DNA of 34,986 bases from an uncultured Nitrospira sp. (lineage in GTDB: Bacteria; Nitrospirota; Nitrospiria; Nitrospirales; Nitrospiraceae), in contig CABVRO010000027.1 in NCBI GenBank assembly GCA_902500715.1, positions 1-34,986 of the forward strand, in the 5' to 3' direction. The translations under genes were made by a program, and so were the position numbers. Below, one piece after another: positions 31,080 to 34,986 of the stretch. The notes beneath the pieces are model-generated. The model was not told the origin of the DNA. It searched no databases and saw nothing but the letters and a program-made list of their open reading frames with translations. Within the stretch, counting starts at the first letter, position 1. Each line of letters opens with the position of its first letter.

Positions 31080-32708
31080 CTATTGTGCCGAGGTCTGCTC
31101 GACTTCTTCCCTCAACAGAAACTTGATCGACGGGTTCGATTTGATGCAATAGGCCAGCAGGTGTTCGGTGGTGAACAGCATGACGCCACGGCCCTGCTGG
31201 TCGACGAGCCGGAGGGTGTCGGACGGCCAATAGACGGCCGAAATCGTGGCAGGATCGCCGACAATCCAGCGGGCCAGCGCATGGGGCAGGCGCTCCACGG
31301 ATGTCTTGACCCCGTATTCATTTTCCAGCCGCGACATGACCACGTCGAATTGTAGCTCACCCACCGCGGCCAGCACCGGTTCGCGACGCACGTGATCCGG
31401 TGAATAAAAGATCTGCATGACCCCTTCTTCTTCCAGCTGCTTGAGCCCCTTCTGAAACTGCTTGTGCTTCGAAATATCCTGTGTGCGCAACAGGCCGAAA
31501 CACTCCGGCGGAAAATGAGGAATGGGATCGAAGGTCAGCGCGGGATCGGAGGTCAGGGTATCTCCGATCGTGAACAGCCCGGGGTTCACCAACCCGACGA
31601 CATCGCCGGGGTAGGCCTCGTCGATCGTTTCGCGGTCGCGGCCGAACAGGCGATGGGGGCGTGTCATCCGGATCTTGCGGCCCAGCCTGGCGTGATGGAC
31701 CATCATGTCTTTTTCGAAGCGGCCGGAGCAGATGCGGAGGAAGGCCATGCGGTCGCGATGCTGCGGGTCCATGTTCGCCTGAATCTTGAACACGAAGCCG
31801 GAGAACGCTTCGTCGGTCGGTTGTATCAATCCCTGGGCCGTCTGGCGCGGTCCGGGAGGCGGCGCTAGTTTGGTAAAGGCATCCAGGAACGGCCCGACGC
31901 CGAAGTTGGTCAACGCGCTGCCGAAGAAGACCGGCGTGAGTTCACCCGCGAGGAACCGGTCGCGATCGAATGAGGTGCCTGCCCCTGTCAACAGTCCGAT
32001 CTCTTCCTGCAGGGGCCCGTAGGCATCGCCGAGGGTTTCCGCCAGTTTCGGATTCGGAAAGGCCTCGACCGTCATCGGCGCGCGCCGTTGATTGTGTGCC
32101 GTACGCTGGAAGAACAGCACCTGGCGGTGTTGGAAATCGTACAGGCCTTGAAAGCCTGACCCTTCGCCGATCGGCCAGTTGAAGGGCACTGCCGTCATCC
32201 CCAGGGTGCGTTCGATTTCATCCAGCAGGTCGAACGGATGGCGGCCCGGCTGGTCCATCTTGTTGATGAAGGTCAGGATCGGGATGCCACGCTTGCGGCA
32301 GACGGCGAAGAGTTTCTTGGTCTGCGGCTCGATACCTTTGGCGCCGTCCAGCACCATGACGGCGCTGTCCACGGCCATGAGTGTGCGGTACGTGTCTTCG
32401 CTGAAGTCCTGGTGGCCTGGCGTGTCGAGCAGGTTGACCCGCGCGCCCTGATAGTCGAACTGCAGCATGGTGGAGGTAATCGAAATGCCGCGCGCCTGCT
32501 CCAATTCCATCCAGTCGGACTTGGCTTGGCGCTGGCTGGAGCGCGCCTGCACCGCGCCGGCCAGGTGCACCGCGCCGGCATAGAGCAGCAGCTTTTCGGT
32601 CAAGGTGGTTTTTCCGGCGTCCGGATGGGAAATGATCGCAAACGTGCGCCGTCGCAGCACTTCGCGCCGCAATTCATCGGCTGCAGATTTCTCAACCGGC
32701 AGGGACAT
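31080..32708 (-). CDS. prfC: Peptide chain release factor 3
   Basis: RF3 is a translational GTPase that removes RF1 or RF2 from the ribosome after peptide release. The 542-residue product (usual length about 530) has G1 HPDAGKTT (28-35), the switch region with RGISITSTM (73-81), G3 DTPGH (95-99) and G4 NKMD (149-152). The RF3-specific insertion LYDFQHRQVLFF and C-terminal QFDVVMSRLENEYGV fit too. ATG 32708 follows AAGAGAAG. The stop codon lies beside the half-element described at 31056-31080. No neighbour appears to be in its operon. Confidence 0.95.
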   Translation of the reverse strand: MSLPVEKSAADELRREVLRRRTFAIISHPDAGKTTLTEKLLLYAGAVHLAGAVQARSSQRQAKSDWMELEQARGISITSTMLQFDYQGARVNLLDTPGHQDFSEDTYRTLMAVDSAVMVLDGAKGIEPQTKKLFAVCRKRGIPILTFINKMDQPGRHPFDLLDEIERTLGMTAVPFNWPIGEGSGFQGLYDFQHRQVLFFQRTAHNQRRAPMTVEAFPNPKLAETLGDAYGPLQEEIGLLTGAGTSFDRDRFLAGELTPVFFGSALTNFGVGPFLDAFTKLAPPPGPRQTAQGLIQPTDEAFSGFVFKIQANMDPQHRDRMAFLRICSGRFEKDMMVHHARLGRKIRMTRPHRLFGRDRETIDEAYPGDVVGLVNPGLFTIGDTLTSDPALTFDPIPHFPPECFGLLRTQDISKHKQFQKGLKQLEEEGVMQIFYSPDHVRREPVLAAVGELQFDVVMSRLENEYGVKTSVERLPHALARWIVGDPATISAVYWPSDTLRLVDQQGRGVMLFTTEHLLAYCIKSNPSIKFLLREEVEQTSAQ

Positions 32709-32991
32709 AGGTCTTCTCTTTGTGGTTAGGGGAAGCCAACGGGACAGGGGATCAGGGCATCGCCTGGCGTCGCTGGGTGATAACTCTTTCTTTTATCAGT
32801 CGGAGTGGGGTGGCGGCAAGGAGGGGGAGAGGGGCGTGCAGTCGGGCGCTCCTATGCTCGCGCAACGCGCGGCCTCAGAAGGCCCTCGTTGGACGCGCGC
32901 ACTCAGGAGCACCCGACTGCACGCCCTGGGTGAGGGGTAGGAGGGGATTCAGTTGGACGGCGCGCAGTGGGAGATCAACCAGCCCCCATCC
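32709..32991. other. Gap between prfC and the IS, with hairpin repeats
   Basis: Contains the prfC promoter zone next to 32708, hairpin copy 5 at 32832-32926 and a right-half-only fragment of the family (gttggacggcgcgcag, 32952-32967) directly before the IS. No gene is supported. Confidence 0.5.
32832..32926. repeat. Long hairpin repeat, family B, copy 5
   Basis: Arms 32832-32853 and 32905-32926 match as complements at 21 of 22 positions, and the one difference is a C/T that would still pair as G-U in RNA. The core CTCGCGCAACGCGCGGCC..GGCCCTCGTTGGACGCGCGCA is shared with copies 1 and 4; the arms (beginning gggcgtgcagtcggg) are not. Confidence 0.85.
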
Positions 32992-34616
32992 CTAGGAGCC
33001 TGTCTGACATTGATGGAAGAGAAGCCTGTTCTTCACCGGTGAGTCCGTTTGTGTTCGGCGGCACCTGGATCGGCACAGAGCCCTCCCGCTAGTGCCGTCC
33101 TCTCCGGGTCACCTTCCGACTGCCGCTCAGGGCCCGCAGCCCGTCCCCGGGGCGTCGGCATCGACAGCGCAGGGCGGTCCAGAGCTTGAGCACATTGTGT
33201 GTGGTACAGATCAGCGCCCATTCCCCGCGCACCTGCCGCATCCCGCGTAGCAAGAATTGTCGATAGCCGCGGCCCTGCTTAATCTGGCCAAAGACCGGCT
33301 CGATAATCGCTTTGCGCCGGGCATAGAGCCATCGACCGTGCGTCGTGCGGAGCGTGCGGCGCATCCGGTCAGCCACCGACAGACCCGCTGGCAGTCGGCC
33401 TCGGGGCGCGGCCGGCACCACCGGGCCGTGAAGCTGGCGATCAGGCGGGATAAGCGGTGTACAGCCCAGCGCCGTGAGGGCCGCGACATTCGCCTCGCTG
33501 AAATATCCCGTATCCATACTCACGGTCCGGGGGACCTGCGCCGTATTCGCCAGCACCTGGGTCAACATTGGTTGCGCTTGTTGTTTGTCATTGGCTTCAT
33601 CGGTGACGTCGGCCGCGACAATGATCTGCGCCTGTGCATCGACGGCCGCTTGGCAGTTGTACCCTTGCACGACACTCCCCTTGGCATCCGACGCCGGCAT
33701 GATCCGACTCTCCGGATCGGTGAAGTTGCGCTGGGCCTTCGGATGAGGCACCGAGCGGGGCGGCTGCGGGGGCCGTCCCCGGCGCGGTCCTTCTGTCTCG
33801 CGAACCGCGCGGGCCGCCTGCTTGAGGGTGGCCTCGGCCTGGGCCTCCTGCTACAACACCGCCTTGGCCGCCTGAATGGTTTCCAGCCGCTGCTCCCGAC
33901 GTGCCAGCTCGGCGGGCAGTTCATCACCCCGCCGGTCCGGGCCATACGCCGCATCATCCCGCGCATCGGCAGCCTCCGCCTGCTTGAGCAGGGCCGCCAC
34001 CTCCGCCTGCAGCCGCGCCTCTTCCGTCACCATCCGTCCGTAGCTCATCGCCTTGTGCTTCGACGCATTGGCCTTGACCTTCGTGCCATCCAGCGCAATG
34101 TGGCCCAGCTTGACCATGCCCGCCCGCTGGCAGAGCTGGAGCACCTGGACAAACAGATCCGCCAGCGCAGGCAGATGCTGCATCCGAAAATCACTGAGCG
34201 TCCGGAAGTCCGGCCGCTGATTCGCCGCCAGGACGCGAAACGCCACATCCTCCTCCAGCTTCCTGGCAATCTGCCGCGAGGCCGGAATCCCGACGGCGTA
34301 CGCATACAGCAGCACCTTCACCAGCAGCTGGGGATGATACGGCGCCGTGCCGCGCGTCACCCCGCCATAGGTGGCGAGGATGGGCTGCAGGTTCAGTTCC
34401 TCCACCACATCGGCCAGGAAGTACGCCAAGTGATCCTCCGGCAACCAGTCACGCGGCGACGGCGGCAACAGCCACAGCTCATCGGGGTCATAGGAACGAA
34501 AGGTGCGCATCGTCATCGCAGGGCCTCCTCTGGTGTGGCTCGGTGTTCGTACCGGTACACGATTCGGAGGGGCTTGCCAAGAAATTTCTGGAGGGCAATG
34601 TCGGACAGGCTCCTAG
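32992..34616. mobile_element. IS1182-family insertion sequence
   Basis: The element has 21-base terminal inverted repeats, 32992-33012 (ctaggagcctgtctgacatt...) and 34596-34616, with one mismatch. Both ends abut CTAG, which may be a 4-base target duplication or part of the repeats. It contains one transposase gene on the minus strand, broken by a stop. It is inserted in a cluster of family B repeat fragments: a right half lies just before (32952-32967) and degenerate copies lie just after (34653-34765). Confidence 0.88.
33089..34516 (-). pseudogene. IS1182-like transposase, interrupted by an in-frame TAG
   Basis: The frame begins MTMRTFRSYDPDELWLLPPS at ATG 34516, with GAGG upstream, and reads through GTAPYHPQLLVKVLLYAYAV, a typical DUF772-type N-terminus. 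It reaches a TAG at 33851-33853 after AAKAVL, then continues in the same frame through QEAQAEATLKQAARAV to the end at 33089. The DDE residues are split: IALDGTK (first Asp) lies before the stop; SMDTGYFSEAN (second Asp) and RRKAIIEPVFGQIKQGRGYR (Glu) after it. The whole would be 475 residues, normal for the family. CAG to TAG is the likely change. Transposition from this copy alone is therefore doubtful. Confidence 0.88.
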
Positions 34617-34652
34617 GGAGAATTGGAAATTGAGAAAATGGGGAATGCGCGC

Positions 34653-34765
34653 GATCGGAATATGCTCGTCCCATGCGCGCAGTGAGAGCCGCCCCGACCC
34701 CTCCCCCCTTGGGTTGGTAGAGCGTTGGACGCGCGCAGTTTGGGGACCACCCAGGCTGTCCGACC
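34653..34765. repeat. Degenerate family B hairpin fragments after the IS
   Basis: TGCGCGCAGTGAGAG (34674-34688) and CGTTGGACGCGCGCAG (34723-34738) repeat the right half of the family B core twice. The following bases do not pair with anything upstream as outer arms, so these are remnants. They carry on the array broken by the IS. Nothing else is seen up to 34813. Confidence 0.6.
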
Positions 34766-34813
34766 TGGGAAGAGTAGAAGTGAGAAGGTCGGAAGGAAGT
34801 CAGAGATGGGCTG

Positions 34814-34986
34814 TTATTTGCCCAGTGGATTGGTCAGCGCGCCTTTCGCGCCTTCCTTGACCCCTTTGACGTCTTCTTTCACCTGACCCACGCCCTGCTT
34901 GGTCTTGTCGATGTCCAGCTTCTTGGCGTCTTCTTTCGTTTGGGTCGCATCGGTCTTGAGTTTGCCTGTGGCTTCCGTCAGCGACT
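34814..34986 (-). CDS. Lys-rich helical protein, C-terminal fragment
   Basis: The last 56 codons of a minus-strand gene enter from the right edge, ending at TAA (34814-34816). The peptide includes SLTEATGKLKTDATQTKEDA, then KKLDIDKTKQGVGQVKEDVK and GVKEGAKGALTNPLGK. It is strongly amphipathic and made of heptad-like Lys/Asp/Glu/Val units, similar to CsbD- or LEA-like stress proteins, but the N-terminus is missing and the family cannot be named. Confidence 0.65.
   Translation of the reverse strand, partial: SLTEATGKLKTDATQTKEDAKKLDIDKTKQGVGQVKEDVKGVKEGAKGALTNPLGK

Noticed and set aside
19563..34516. Reassignment of TAG to an amino acid, suggested by two in-frame TAG codons
   Set aside because: Several intact genes in the window end at TAG (stops at 4808, 4960, 11855, 16373 and 16822), so TAG is a working stop here.

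Overview
The window reads as chromosome of a GC-rich Gram-negative bacterium. It has lipobox lipoproteins, a secreted di-haem cytochrome c, an outer-membrane beta-barrel protein, many TPR or unknown secreted proteins, and a high density of dispersed inverted repeats. The protein style resembles Nitrospira (Nitrospirota). That assignment is an inference from family resemblance; there is no rRNA or other marker here to prove it. No tRNA, rRNA, CRISPR array or phage module was seen.

Layout. 1-4250: the start of a probable PAP2-type membrane phosphatase, a TPR lipoprotein, a cluster of hairpin repeats, and a two-gene type II restriction-modification system of the XhoI/PaeR7I type (CTCGAG expected). 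4511-8244: envelope and secreted proteins, including two lipoproteins, one of them an HExxHxxxxxH metalloprotease. 8481-11528: a secreted protein with two cupredoxin-like domains, translationally coupled to a SAM methyltransferase, facing an unknown protein. 11855-16824: a 42-residue membrane peptide, two divergent transporters (AEC and MFS), a TPR protein, a CBS-domain protein and a zinc-ribbon protein. 17157-21032: a degenerate AAA-ATPase-like protein with basic tails, a GIY-YIG protein, gluconokinase, a SnoaL-like gene broken by an in-frame TAG, a DUF2127 membrane protein, and a frameshifted paralogue of the CBS protein's N-terminal domain. 21439-24848: an unknown protein next to a membrane-anchored prokaryotic YEATS-like protein, a di-haem cytochrome c and a beta-barrel protein. 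25160-32708: inorganic pyrophosphatase, a DEAD-box RNA helicase, an SF2 DExH helicase, a second degenerate AAA-like paralogue, a 56-residue zinc-finger protein and peptide chain release factor 3. 32832-34986: a hairpin-repeat cluster with an IS1182-like insertion sequence in it, then the end of a Lys-rich helical protein.

The most unusual signals are four. (1) One family of long hairpins has a conserved core, but outer stem arms that differ at every locus while staying complementary within each copy. (2) Two paralogous AAA-like proteins have lost Walker A, carry histone-H1-like basic tails, and lie 12 kb apart. (3) A pYEATS-like protein lies directly after an unknown soluble protein. (4) A 198-bp element is bounded by perfect 21-bp inverted repeats. 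Three coding regions are broken (IS transposase, SnoaL-like, CBS-N paralogue), which suggests ongoing decay in the accessory parts.
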